The notes: generated from the letters alone by a model not told the origin. A stretch of 64,000 nt of DNA from VAZQ01 sp963744275 (GCA_963744275.1 CAVUSX010000007.1:1-64000), one strand, 5' to 3'; counted from the stretch's first letter, positions 50,605 to 60,710 are shown. Numbers and translations: made by a program.

Positions 50605-52533
50605 GTGAATAGCCTCTTTGCCAGACAGCTTGCGAAGGCCGCCAAACCGTGCGGCGGTATCGACATCGAGCTGCTCGGCCAGCTGGTCTCGGGCGCCTAC
50701 GACCAGGCGCATCACGACCGGCGGCGGACCGATCGCTCGATCGCGCTGATGATCGAGGAATTGGATCGGCTCAATCGCGGCCTCGAACGACTGGTCGAAG
50801 AGCGAACGGCGGCGTTGCGCCAGCGCGAGGAAGAGCTGCAGGCCCAGAACCTGCGGTTCGACGCCGCGCTCAACAACATGTCGCAGGCGCTGCTGATGTT
50901 CGATTCTTCGGCACGGCTGGTGATCAGCAACAACCGCTATCAGGACATGTATGGACTGTCGGCCGAGATCGTCAAGCCCGGCTGCTTGCTGCGGGAGCTG
51001 CTGCTCCATCGCAGGGACAACGGTATGTTCGCGGATGATCCGGACAGCTACATCGAGAATTTGATGGCTGTCATCGCCGAGGGCAAGACCTATAGCCAGC
51101 TGATAGAGCTGCCCGACGGCCGCACCATCTCGGTCTTGAATCATCCCATGGCGGGCGGCGGCTGGGTGGCCACGCACGAGGACATTACCGAACGTCGCCG
51201 GGCCGAGAAGCAGATCGCGCACATGGCGCGCCACGACGCACTGACCGATCTGCCCAACCGCGTGCTGTTGCGCGACCGCTTGGCGCACGCGCTCACCGAG
51301 CTGCCGCGGGACAAGCGCCTGGCGGTGCTCTACCTCGATCTCGACCACTTCAAGAGCGTCAACGACACGCTCGGGCACCAGATCGGCGACGAGCTGCTCA
51401 AGACGGTGGCGGCGCGCCTGCGCGATTGCGTTGGCGAGGTCGATACCGTGGCGCGGGTCGGCGGCGACGAATTCGCCATCATCCACACCGGCATCGAGCA
51501 GCCCAACGACGCCGCGACCCTGGCGCGGCGGATCTGCGAGGTGGTGAAGGAGCCTTGCGAGCTTCATGGTCATGCCGTGATCGTAGATACCAGCATCGGC
51601 ATCGCGCTCGCGCCGGGTGACGGGATCGACCCCACCGAGCTTCTGAAGAACGCCGACATGGCGCTTTATCGCGCCAAAGCCGATGGACGCGGCACCTACC
51701 GGTTTTTCGAGCCGGAAATGGACGCGCGGATGAAGACGAGGCGGACCCTCGAGCTGGCGCTGCGGGTGGCGCTCGCCAACGGGGAGTTCGAGCTCCATTA
51801 CCAGCCGCTCGTCAACCTCGAGGACCGACGGATCACCTGCTGCGAGGCGCTGATCCGCTGGAAGCACCCCGAGCGCGGCTTGATCCCGCCCGCCGAGTTC
51901 ATACCGATCGCCGAGGAGATCGGCCTGATCGTGCCCTTGGGCGAATGGGTCCTGCGGCGAGCCTGTGCCGACGCCATGCAATGGCCCGCCGACATCAAGG
52001 TCGCCGTCAACCTTTCGCCCATACAGGTCATGAACCAGAATCTCGTGGCCGTCGTGGTCGGGGCTCTGGCGGCCGCCGGACTGCCGGCCAGCAGGCTCGA
52101 GGTCGAGATCACGGAATCGGTCCTGATGCAGAATTCGGAAGCCACCCTGGCGACCCTGCACCGGCTGCGCGAGCTCGGCGTCAAAATCTCGATGGACGAT
52201 TTCGGGACCGGCTACTCGTCGCTGAGCTACCTGCGCAGCTTTCCGTTCGACAAGATCAAGATCGATCGCTGCTTCATCAGCGGTCTGGCGACCGGCGACG
52301 ATTCCGTCGCCATCGTATTGGCGATCGCGGGCTTGGCGAAGCATCTCGGCATTGCGACGACGGCCGAAGGCGTCGAGACCAAGCAGCAATTGCAGCAGGT
52401 CAAGGCGCTGGGCTGCAGCGAGATGCAAGGTTTCCTGTTCAGTGCGCCGCGCCGAAACGAAGAGATCACGCAGCTGCTCCGCACGCGGCTCGATCAGGAG
52501 GCGACGTCGATCGCGCTGCGGCGCCAGGCCTGA
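50605..52533 (+). CDS. PAS-GGDEF-EAL cyclic-di-GMP enzyme sharing the kinase's N-terminal module
   Basis: 642 residues from the GTG at 50605 (GGGGA six bases upstream), chosen because it aligns with the kinase start. Residues 1-54 match the kinase without gaps. PAS about 82-200 (Ala-Leu-Leu-Met-Phe-Asp, Thr-His-Glu-Asp-Ile-Thr-Glu). GGDEF about 205-375 with an intact Arg-Val-Gly-Gly-Asp-Glu-Phe-Ala. EAL about 380-635 with Cys-Glu-Ala-Leu-Ile-Arg-Trp, Asp-Asp-Phe-Gly-Thr-Gly-Tyr-Ser-Ser-Leu and Thr-Ala-Glu-Gly-Val-Glu-Thr. Both catalytic sites look complete, so it could make or degrade c-di-GMP. It lies 184 bases after the kinase, a gap that may hold its own promoter. Confidence 0.93.
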   Translation: MNSLFARQLAKAAKPCGGIDIELLGQLVSGAYDQAHHDRRRTDRSIALMIEELDRLNRGLERLVEERTAALRQREEELQAQNLRFDAALNNMSQALLMFDSSARLVISNNRYQDMYGLSAEIVKPGCLLRELLLHRRDNGMFADDPDSYIENLMAVIAEGKTYSQLIELPDGRTISVLNHPMAGGGWVATHEDITERRRAEKQIAHMARHDALTDLPNRVLLRDRLAHALTELPRDKRLAVLYLDLDHFKSVNDTLGHQIGDELLKTVAARLRDCVGEVDTVARVGGDEFAIIHTGIEQPNDAATLARRICEVVKEPCELHGHAVIVDTSIGIALAPGDGIDPTELLKNADMALYRAKADGRGTYRFFEPEMDARMKTRRTLELALRVALANGEFELHYQPLVNLEDRRITCCEALIRWKHPERGLIPPAEFIPIAEEIGLIVPLGEWVLRRACADAMQWPADIKVAVNLSPIQVMNQNLVAVVVGALAAAGLPASRLEVEITESVLMQNSEATLATLHRLRELGVKISMDDFGTGYSSLSYLRSFPFDKIKIDRCFISGLATGDDSVAIVLAIAGLAKHLGIATTAEGVETKQQLQQVKALGCSEMQGFLFSAPRRNEEITQLLRTRLDQEATSIALRRQA

Positions 52534-52551
52534 ACCCGCCTTCGGCGGCTC

Positions 52552-53760
52552 TCACCGCAGCTCCGGCGTCACCTCGAAAAGTCGCGCATGCTCGATCAGG
52601 GCGTAGCGATCGGTCATTCCGGCGATGAAATCGGCGACCCGGCGCAATCGGCCCGGCTGCTCGCCGGCATCCACATTCTGGGCCCATTCGACCGGAATGA
52701 CCTCAGGCGACGCGACATAGCGGCCGAACAGATCGCATACGACGCTTTCCGCCTCTCCCATGATGCGCATGATGCGGGCATGCCGATACATGTGCACGCC
52801 GAGAAACCCCTTGATGGCGCGGTCGGCCGCCGCCATGGCGGCCGAGAATCCCACGGTCGGTCGGCCGGCAAGGCGCACGTCGCCCACGCTGCGGGGGGAA
52901 AGAGCCCGCATGCGTCGGCCGGTCTCCGCGATGACATCCTCGATCAACCGGGTGATCAAGCGCCGCACCAGCTCGTGCAACTCGCGCCCGGCGTCCAGCC
53001 CGACATAGGCGCCGCGAATTTCCCGCAGAATGTCGCCGATGATCTCCACGCCCGCCAGGTCGTCGAGCGTGAACAGGCCGGCGCGCAATCCGTCGTCGAT
53101 GTCATGGGCGTCATAGGCGATGTCGTCGGCGAGCGCCGCGATCTGCGCCTCCGCGCTCGGCCAGCTCCACAATTCGAGGTCCTGGCTCTCGGCATGGACC
53201 CGAATGGCATGCGGCAAGCCGCGCCGGCGATAGCGGCCGCTCGGCTCGCCGGACCGCTCGGTGAGCGGGCCGTTGTGCTTGACCACGCCCTCGAGCGTTT
53301 CCCAGGTCAGGTTGAGCCCGTCGAACTCGGCATAGCGGCGCTCCAGCGTGGTCACGACCCGAAGGGTCTGGGCGTTGTGGTCGAAGCCCTCGAAATCCGC
53401 AAGGCAGCGATCGAGCGCACGTTCGCCGGCATGGCCGAAGGGCGGGTGGCCGAGGTCGTGGGCGAGCGCAAGCGCCTCCGCCAGATCCTCATCGAGGCCG
53501 AGCGCGCGCGCCAGCGAGCGCGCGATCTGGGTGACCTCGAGCGTATGGGTCAGCCGGGTCCGGAAATGATCGCCCTCGTGAAACACGAACACCTGGGTCT
53601 TGTGGGCCAGCCGGCGAAACGCGGTCGAATGGATGATCCGGTCGCAATCGCGCCGAAAGGCGTTGCGCGTGGGGCTTGACGCCTCCGGATGGAGCCGGCC
53701 GCGGCTATCGGCCGGATCGGACGCATAGGGAGCCCGCGCGATGAAGGCCTCGACCGCCAT
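52552..53760 (-). CDS. dgt: Deoxyguanosinetriphosphate triphosphohydrolase-like protein
   Basis: 402 residues, intact. It starts Met-Ala-Val-Glu-Ala-Phe-Ile-Ala-Arg-Ala-Pro-Tyr-Ala and has Arg-Asp-Cys-Asp-Arg-Ile-Ile-His-Ser-Thr-Ala-Phe-Arg-Arg-Leu. The HD metal site is Thr-His-Thr-Leu-Glu-Val with Leu-Ala-His-Asp-Leu-Gly-His-Pro-Pro-Phe-Gly-His-Ala-Gly-Glu, and the second Asp lies in Ala-Asp-Asp-Ile-Ala-Tyr-Asp-Ala-His-Asp. The enzyme converts dNTPs to deoxynucleosides and triphosphate, adjusting the dNTP pool. Divergent from erpA. Confidence 0.94.
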   Translation of the reverse strand: MAVEAFIARAPYASDPADSRGRLHPEASSPTRNAFRRDCDRIIHSTAFRRLAHKTQVFVFHEGDHFRTRLTHTLEVTQIARSLARALGLDEDLAEALALAHDLGHPPFGHAGERALDRCLADFEGFDHNAQTLRVVTTLERRYAEFDGLNLTWETLEGVVKHNGPLTERSGEPSGRYRRRGLPHAIRVHAESQDLELWSWPSAEAQIAALADDIAYDAHDIDDGLRAGLFTLDDLAGVEIIGDILREIRGAYVGLDAGRELHELVRRLITRLIEDVIAETGRRMRALSPRSVGDVRLAGRPTVGFSAAMAAADRAIKGFLGVHMYRHARIMRIMGEAESVVCDLFGRYVASPEVIPVEWAQNVDAGEQPGRLRRVADFIAGMTDRYALIEHARLFEVTPELR

Positions 53761-53900
53761 GATCCGCCGGCCGCCCTTCCGGATTGACGTTGCTGCGTGC
53801 CCGCACTTAACTATCCTTGGGGCGATCTTGCAATCGCGCGATTGCGGCAGAGCCCCCGGACCGACGACAGGACGAATTGAAGACGACAGGGCAGATTGAA

Positions 53901-54228
53901 ATGGACGACATCACGGTCACGGAGCGGGCGGCGCGTCGGATCGGCGAAATCCTGCGCCGGGAGCCGCTCGGAACCATGCTGCGGCTGAGCGTGGAAGGCG
54001 GCGGCTGCTCCGGCTTTCAGTACAAGTTCGACACCGACAGCGCCCAGGAGCCCGACGACATCGTGGTCCGCCGCGAGGACGCCTTGCTGCTGATCGACCC
54101 GCGTTTCGCTCGGCTATCTGGCCGGCTCCGAGATCGACTTCGTCGACGATCTGATCGGCGCCTCGTTCCGCGTCAACAATCCCAAGGCCAAGGCGTCCTG
54201 CGGCTGCGGCACCAGCTTCACGCTCTAG
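53901..54228 (+). CDS. erpA: Iron-sulfur cluster insertion protein ErpA, one frame break
   Basis: A-type carrier. The start Met-Asp-Asp-Ile-Thr-Val-Thr-Glu-Arg-Ala-Ala-Arg-Arg-Ile leads to Val-Glu-Gly-Gly-Gly-Cys-Ser-Gly-Phe-Gln-Tyr with the first cluster Cys. One extra base at about 54101 shifts the frame after Leu-Leu-Ile-Asp-Pro. The rest reads Val-Ser-Leu-Gly-Tyr-Leu-Ala-Gly-Ser-Glu-Ile-Asp, Phe-Arg-Val-Asn-Asn-Pro and Cys-Gly-Cys-Gly-Thr-Ser-Phe with the other two Cys. Corrected length is 108 residues. ErpA hands Fe-S clusters to apo-enzymes such as IspG/IspH and is normally essential, so the break is probably an error. Convergent with the RND operon. Confidence 0.93.
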
Positions 54229-54301
54229 CGCCCTCACCGGATCACGCATTCGTCTGAAAGGCCCCGCCACGATCCGCGCCGGGGCCGAGGCGAAGGCGTC
54301 T

Positions 54302-57300
54302 CTACTCCGCCGCCACCACTTCGGGCCGCGGATGCAGCTCGGGCACCTCTTCCAGCTGCGGCTCGAGCCGGCGCTTGAGCATGCGGTCGACGCGGTCGAG
54401 ATAGATGTAGATGACCGGGCGTGATGAAGAGCGTCAGCAGCTGCGACAGGCACAAGCCGCCGACCACCGCGATGCCGAGCGGCTGGCGCAGCTCGGCCCC
54501 GGCGCCGGCGCCGATCGCGACCGGCAGCGCGCCGAAAATCGCCGCGAAGGTCGTCATCATGATCGGCCGGAAGCGCAGCAGGCAGGCTTCGCGCATCGCC
54601 GCTTCGGCGCTCATGCCGACGCGCCGGCGCTCGATCGCGAAATCGATCATCATGATGGCGTTCTTCTTGACGATGCCGACCAGCATCACGATGCCGATCA
54701 TGGCGATGACCGAAAGATCCATGCTTGAACGCCATCAGCGTGATGAGCGCGCCGACGCCGGCCGACGGCAGGCCGGAGATGATCGTGATCGGATGGATGA
54801 AGCTCTCGTAGAGAATGCCGAGCAGCACATAGGCGGCAAAGATCGCCGCCAGCACCAGCACGCCCTGCCCTTCGAGCAAATCCTGGAACACCGCGGCGGT
54901 GCCCTGGAAGCCGGTGGTGATGGACGCCGGCAGCCGGGCTTCCCGCTCGATCGCCGTGATCGCATCGACCGCCTGGCCGAGCGAGAAGCCGGGCGCCAGA
55001 TTGAACGAGATGGTGACCGCGGGCTGGTTGGCCCTGGTGGTTGACCAGCAGCGGTCCGACCGCCGGGCACGAGCGTGGTCACCGACGTCCAGCGGCACCG
55101 ACTATGCCGTTCGCGGTCTTGAGATAGATGCGCGACAGCGCCGAGACATCGGTCTGGAATTCCGGCTTGCTCTCCAGGATGACCTGATAATCGTTGGTCG
55201 GCGTGTAGATCGTGGCGACCTGGCGCGCGCCGAAGGCGTTGAACATTTCCTGCCGGATCTGATCGATCGTGATGCCGTAGACGCCGGCCTTCTCGCGGTC
55301 GATCTCCACGTTCATCTGCGGATTCTTGATGTAGAGATCGGTGTTGACGTCGCGCAGGCCCGGCGATCTTGGCGATCTTGTCGCGCATTTCCGGCGCGAG
55401 CCTGAACAGCGCCTCGGTGTCGCTCGATTGCAGCGAGTATTGGTATTCGCTCTTGGACGATGCGGCCGGTGATATTGATGTTCTGCACGTTCTGGAAAAA
55501 GACCGCCATGCCGGGAACCGTATTGGCGGTCACGCGCAGGCGCTGGATCACGGCGGTCGAATTCTCGCCGCGCTCGGATCGCGGGCTTGAGCGCGATGTA
55601 GCATGCGGCCGGTGTTGGGCGTCGGGTTGGCGCCGCCCGGCGCCGACCGATGGAATTGACGTAGTCGACCGCCTTGTCCTTGCGAATGATATCGGCGACC
55701 TTGGCCTGCAGGTCCGACATCGCCGGGAAGGAGATATCGGTCGCCGCCTCGGTGGATGCCGGAGATGAAGCCGGTATCCTCGGTCGGGAAGAAGCCCTTG
55801 GGAATGATGATGTAGAGATAGACGGTGGCGGCGAGCGTCGCGAAGGTGACCGCGAGCGTGATCGCCTTGTGCCTTGAGCACCTGGTCGAGCGCCCATTCG
55901 TAGGCCTCGAGCGCAGCGATTGAACATCGCCTCGAACATGCCGCAGCACGAAATTCTGCTTTTCGCCCTCGTGATGGCTGCTGCAAGACGCGCGCGCACA
56001 GCATCGGCGTCAGCGTCAGCGAGACGAAGCCCGAGATCATGATGGCGACCGAGATCGTCACCGCGAACTCGCGGAACACGCGCCCGACCATGCCGCCCAT
56101 CAAGCAGGACGGGAATGAACACCGCGATCAGCGAGAACGTGATCGCCACGATGGTGAAGCCGATCTCGCTTGCGAGCCCTTGAGCGCCGCCTCGAACGGG
56201 CGCATGCCGCCTTCGATATAGCGCACGATATTCTCGAGCATGACGATGGCGTCGTCGACCACGAAGCCGACCGACAGCGTCAGCGCCAGCATGGTCATGT
56301 TGTTGATGGAGAAATCCGAGCGCATACATGACCGCGCAGGTGCCGATCAGCGATACCGGCACCGCCAGCGCCGGAATGATCGTCGCCGGCACCGAGCGCA
56401 GGAACAGGAAGATCACCAGGATCACCAGCGCGATGGCGATCGCCGAGCGTGACTCTCGACGTCGCTCACCGAATTGCGGATCGAGACCGAGCGATCGGCC
56501 AGCACCTCCATATCGATCGCCGCCGGCACCTGGGCGCGGATAGGTCGGCAACTGCTGCCCGCACCGAGTCGACCACCGCGACCGTGTTGGCGTCGGGCTG
56601 GCGCTGCACCGCCAGCACCACCGCGCGCTTGTCGTTGAACCAGCTGGCGACCTGGTTGTTCTCGACGCTGTCGATGACGTGGGCGATTTCCTCGAGCTTG
56701 ACCGGCGCGCCGTTGCGCTAGGCGACGATCACGTTGCGGTATTCCTCGGCCTTGCGCATCGCATTGGTCGCCACCAGCGTGACGTTCTGGTTGGGCCCGT
56801 ACAGCGTTCCGACCGGCGAGTTCGGAATTGGTCGCGGCGACGACGTTGCGGATGTCGTCGAGCGAGATATTGCGCGCGGCCGCGGCCACCGGATCGACCT
56901 GGACGCGGATGGCGTATTTCTGCGCGCCATAGACCATCGACCTGCGCGACGCCGGGCAAGCTGCGATGATCTGCTGGGCCAGCACGGTCTCGGCGTATTC
57001 ATCGACCACCGATAGCGGCAAGTGTCGACGAGCGCACGGCTGAGCAACAGCACCGGGGAAGTCGCCCGGATTGACCTTGCTGAAGCTCGGCGGCGTCGTC
57101 ATCTCGATCGGCAGCTGCTTCTGCGCCACCGTCAAGGCCGTCTGCACGTCGAGCGCGGCGCCGTCGATGTTGCGATCGAGGACGAACTGGATCGTGATCT
57201 TGGCGCGGCCGAGCGCCGACGTCGAGGTGATCGAGCTGATGCCCGCGATCGTCGACAAGTTGACGCTCGATCGGCGCCGCGACCGACGACGCCATGGTTT

Positions 57301-57471
57301 CGGCGCTGGCGCCCGGAAATGGCGCGGTGATCACGATGGTCGGAAAATCGACCGCCGGAAGCGCCGCAACCGGCAGCAGCCGGTAGGCGAAGAGCCCGAA
57401 CACGATGAACGGTCGCCGTCACCAGCGTCGTGAGCACCGGACGGCGGATGCAGAGTCTCGGAGAGATTCAT
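54302..57471 (-). pseudogene. RND multidrug-efflux inner-membrane pump (MdtB/MdtC-like), many frame breaks
   Basis: Starts Met-Asn-Leu-Ser-Glu-Thr-Cys-Ile-Arg-Arg-Pro-Val-Leu-Thr at 57471 and ends Val-Val-Ala-Ala-Glu at 54302. Pieces in all three frames together cover an RND pump of about 1040 residues: Pro-Ala-Val-Asp-Phe-Pro-Thr-Ile, Ala-Pro-Ile-Glu-Arg-Gln-Leu, Ala-Leu-Asp-Val-Gln-Thr-Ala, Phe-Val-Val-Asp-Asp-Ala-Ile-Val-Met-Leu-Glu-Asn-Ile (helix IV acidic pair), Ile-Ile-Pro-Lys-Gly-Phe-Phe-Pro, Val-Lys-Lys-Asn-Ala-Ile-Met-Met. I resolved breaks near 54419, 54722, 55028, 55063, 55083, 55099, 55364, 55453, 55607, 55628 and 55640, each one extra base; more follow towards 57400. Residue-level conservation is high between breaks. 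As written it cannot be translated. Confidence 0.85.
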
Positions 57472-57473
57472 GA

Positions 57474-58641
57474 TCAAGACCCCGGCTTTGACTTTGGCGC
57501 GCCGATGACCTTCGAGCCGTTCGTTCAGCAGCAGCTGCCCTTCGGTCACGACGGTCTCGCCGCCGTCGAGGCCGCTCTCGAGAACCGGTCGGAGTCCGAG
57601 CGTGCGCGCGACCTTGACCGGCTGCACGTTGGCGACGCCGTCCTTGACGACGAACACATAGGCCCCGGCCTGGCTCGACCTGGACGGCGGTCGAGGGAAC
57701 CGTCACGGCCTCCTCCTCGCGGAAGGTCAGCCGTACCGTGACCAGGGTGCCGGGCCACAGAATTTCGTCGGTGTTGGGCATGGTGGCCCGCACCGGCACC
57801 GTGCCGGTGGTCGGATCGACCGTATTCTCGATCATGGTGACCTGGCCGTTGGCTGTTGCGCGGATCGCCGGGAACGATGGCCTCGATATTGGCGGATTCG
57901 TTGGCGAGCGCGTGCGCGCAAATCGGGCAGGTTTCTTTGCGGCAACGAGAACGTGACGTAGACCGGCGCCGTCTGGATGATCGTGGCGATCGGCGTCAGG
58001 TCGGCCTGGCGCACGAAATTGCCGACCTTCACCGCCGCCATGCTGACGCGCCCGCTGATCGGGGCCCTGATGGTGCAATAGCCGAGCTGCACTTTGAGAT
58101 TTTCGATCAACGCCTGGTCGGCCTTGATGGCGCCTCGAAGAGTCGGACCTGGGTCTTGGCATTGTCCAGATTGATGATCGGGGTCGCGCCCTTGGCGACC
58201 AGGTCGGTGTAGCGGCGCAACGTCGCGCTCGGCGCCCTCGAGCTGGGCCTGATCCTTGGCCAGCGTTCCTTCGGCTTGACGCGAGCTGCGCTTCGATCGC
58301 GCGCGCATCGAGCGTGAACAGGATGTCGCCCTGCCGGACCATGGCGCCGTCCTGGAAATGGACTGCCGACGATTTCGCTGTCGACGCGCGGCTTGATCGC
58401 GACACTCGCGATCGGGGTGACCGTGCCCAGCAAATCGACGCGGACCGGCACTGTGCTTTTGCACCGCGGCCGCGACGTCGACCGGCACGCGCGCGCTCGG
58501 CCTGCCCGCGCGGCGCCTGCGCGCACGCGCCTTGCGACGACCAGGATTCCAACTGGCCGGAAGCAGGCCCAGCTTCACCCCGACGACGGCCGCCACGGCG
58601 AGCGCCGCGGCAACTCCCAGCACCAAATTCCGCTTCTTCAT
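57474..58641 (-). pseudogene. RND periplasmic adaptor (AcrA/MdtA-like), many frame breaks
   Basis: It starts Met-Lys-Lys-Arg-Asn-Leu-Val-Leu-Gly with a membrane anchor (Ala-Ala-Ala-Leu-Ala-Val-Ala-Ala-Val-Val-Gly). Adaptor pieces appear in changing frames: the first barrel and lipoyl part, a coiled-coil hairpin (Ala-Glu-Gly-Thr-Leu-Ala-Lys-Asp-Gln-Ala-Gln-Leu), Tyr-Cys-Thr-Ile-Arg-Ala-Pro-Ile-Ser-Gly-Arg-Val (second lipoyl half) and Gly-Thr-Val-Pro-Val-Arg-Ala-x-x-Pro-Asn. It ends with TGA at 57476-57474, two bases before the pump ATG. The adaptor would couple the pump to an outer-membrane channel, which is not encoded nearby. Same dense one-base breaks as the pump gene. Confidence 0.8.
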
Positions 58642-58927
58642 CGTGGACGCCAAACCGGGCTCTGTGGCCACCCGGGCTCCCTCTCTGCGCTCTCCCCGCC
58701 GATACCGAGTTTTGCTATAACTCTATTTCTTTTATTGCGATCACCCTTACCATACCCTTCTTGACAATGCACGCCCGGCCTTGTGCCTTGTAGCCGTAAA
58801 GACCCCATAAAATCCTCACCTTGGACCATCATCCTGACGTATCTTCGGATCGCGCCGGGCACTCCTCGCGCCCAGTTCGGCCACCCTATCGCCCATAGAT
58901 GAATTCCCAGTTCAGATCGAAGAATCG

Positions 58928-59734
58928 ATGCGAGTCGCAACCTGGAACGTCAATTCGATCAAGCAAAGGCTGGAAAATCTCCTCGCCTGGCTCGCCGAGC
59001 GCCAACCGGACATCGTTTGCCTGCAGGAGACCAAATCCATCGACGAGGCCTTCCCGCGGGAGCCCCTGGAAGCCCTCGGCTACAATGTTGCAGTGCACGG
59101 TCAAAAGGCCTTCAACGGGGTCGCCATCCTCTCCAAGCTGCCGTTCGAGGAGGTGACCGCGCGGCTGCCGGGCGACAGCGGCGACGATCACGCCAGGTTT
59201 CTGGAGGCGGTGGTTTCGATCGATCGCGGCGTCCTGCGCGTCGCCTCGATCTATCTGCCCAACGGCAATCCTCCGGAGGGCGAAAAGTACGCCTACAAGC
59301 TCGATTGGATGGATCGGCTTATCCGCTACGCCCGCGAACGGCTGGCGCTGGAGGAGCCGTTGGTGCTGGCCGGCGACTACAACGTGATCCCGGCCGAGCT
59401 CGATGCCCGCAACCCCGCCGCCTGGGCCGGCGACGCGCTCTTTCTGCCGCGCACGCGCGAGAAGTTTCGCACCCTCCGCGCTCTCGGGCTGACCGACGCG
59501 CTGCGGGCCGGCAGCGACGCCGGCGGCCTCTACACGTTCTGGGACTACCAGGCCGGCGCCTGGCAAAAGAACAACGGCATCCGCATCGATCATATTCTGC
59601 TGTCGCCACAGGCAGCCGATCGGCTGGTCAGGGTCGACATCGATCGGCATGTGCGGGCGTGGGAAAAACCCTCGGATCACGTTCCGGTCGTGGCCGAGCT
59701 GGCGCTGGAGCCCAGACAGATCGAGCCCGGGTGA
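58928..59734 (+). CDS. xthA: Exodeoxyribonuclease III
   Basis: 268 residues, intact. Met-Arg-Val-Ala-Thr-Trp-Asn-Val-Asn-Ser-Ile, Cys-Leu-Gln-Glu-Thr-Lys (metal Glu), Asn-Gly-Val-Ala-Ile-Leu-Ser, Leu-Ala-Gly-Asp-Tyr-Asn-Val-Ile-Pro, Arg-Ile-Asp-His-Ile-Leu and Ser-Asp-His-Val-Pro-Val-Val (catalytic His) are the full set of EEP-family motifs. The enzyme cuts at abasic sites and trims 3' ends in base-excision repair. It converges with the exoR-like gene; stop codons are 64 bases apart. Confidence 0.96.
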   Translation: MRVATWNVNSIKQRLENLLAWLAERQPDIVCLQETKSIDEAFPREPLEALGYNVAVHGQKAFNGVAILSKLPFEEVTARLPGDSGDDHARFLEAVVSIDRGVLRVASIYLPNGNPPEGEKYAYKLDWMDRLIRYARERLALEEPLVLAGDYNVIPAELDARNPAAWAGDALFLPRTREKFRTLRALGLTDALRAGSDAGGLYTFWDYQAGAWQKNNGIRIDHILLSPQAADRLVRVDIDRHVRAWEKPSDHVPVVAELALEPRQIEPG

Positions 59735-59797
59735 GCAAATCCGACGCGGAACGGCGCCGCCGACGAAAAGCCGGCTGCCGGATCTGCCCGAAATGGG

Positions 59798-60710
59798 CTA
59801 TTCGGGCCGGCCCTTGAGCCAGTTCTCCAGGTATTTGTACGCCATGGTGCGCTCGCTGTCGGTGGCTTGCGCGAAGGCGCTCGAATAGGTCTCGGCGATC
59901 CAGGTCTCATCCGGCCCGGCCCCGTCCTTGGCAAGCGTCAGCCAGAACAAGCCGAGCGCGGCCTGCCGCGACAGGTCATCGCCTTTGAACAACATGGTGC
60001 CGAGCAGGGCCTGGGCCTGGTATTGACCCTTTCTGCGCCGCCAATCCCAGCCACTTCGCGGCCTGGCGCGGGTCGCGCGCGCCCGCGTTGCGGTCGAGGT
60101 AAAGCCGACCCAGATTGTACTGGGCATCGGGGTCCGCGAAATAAGACGCCGCATACCAATACATCTCGCGCGCGCGTTCGGGATCGGCCTTGACCGCGGA
60201 ATTCGGGATGCCCTCGAGATAATACTGGCCGAGCGACACGAATGCATTGGCGACAAAGCGCGCCTGCGGGGTGCCGGGGACATCGTCGCCATGTGCCTTG
60301 GTCAGGCGGCTGAAATACTCGAACGCGCGCAGCGTATTCTTCGGCACGCCGTCGCCGTCCGCATACATGCGGCCGAGCTTCCATTGCGCCGCCGGGACGC
60401 CCTGATCGGCCGCATATTCGAGCTCGCTGACCGCCTGCACGGTGTTTCCCGCCCGCAACGCCTGGGTTCCGGAGCGGAACGCCTCGATCGGAGTGGCCGG
60501 GCGCGGATTGAGGGGGGCCACCGGGACCGCCGCCAGCGGCGTGGCCCGGCCGATATCGGGACTCGGGGCCGGATTGGCATCGGGGCCTGTCAACGGGACC
60601 GCGACAACCGTGCCGTCGGGCGTACGCGTGCCGTCGAAGCTCGCGGCCGGCGACAGGCCGAGCGCCAGTCCCAGCAGACCGATGCTGAGGATGACGTTAG
60701 ATGTCCGCAT
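59798..60710 (-). CDS. ExoR-like Sel1-repeat periplasmic protein, one frame break
   Basis: It starts Met-Arg-Thr-Ser-Asn-Val-Ile-Leu-Ser-Ile-Gly with a signal peptide ending near Ser-Pro-Ala-Ala-Ser. After a Pro/Ala-rich stretch come at least four Sel1 repeats, for example Ala-Gln-Trp-Lys-Leu-Gly-Arg-Met-Tyr-Ala-Asp-Gly-Asp-Gly-Val and Ala-Gln-Tyr-Asn-Leu-Gly-Arg-Leu-Tyr-Leu. One extra G near 60028 shifts the frame after Ala-Ala-Gln-Lys-Gly. The final repeat and the end Leu-Glu-Asn-Trp-Leu-Lys-Gly follow in the new frame. Corrected length is 303 residues. Length and layout fit ExoR, the periplasmic inhibitor of the ExoS-ChvI system that controls exopolysaccharide and invasion genes in rhizobia; no exoS/chvI is in view. 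Confidence 0.8.

Noticed and set aside
50407..52428. 673-codon open frame opposite the GGDEF-EAL gene
   Set aside because: Antisense to intact GGDEF and EAL motifs; no ribosome site, no domain.
58755..58800. TTGACA-containing promoter ahead of xthA
   Set aside because: TTGACA is present near 58762, but no acceptable -10 box follows at 16-18 bases and the gene is about 160 bases away.
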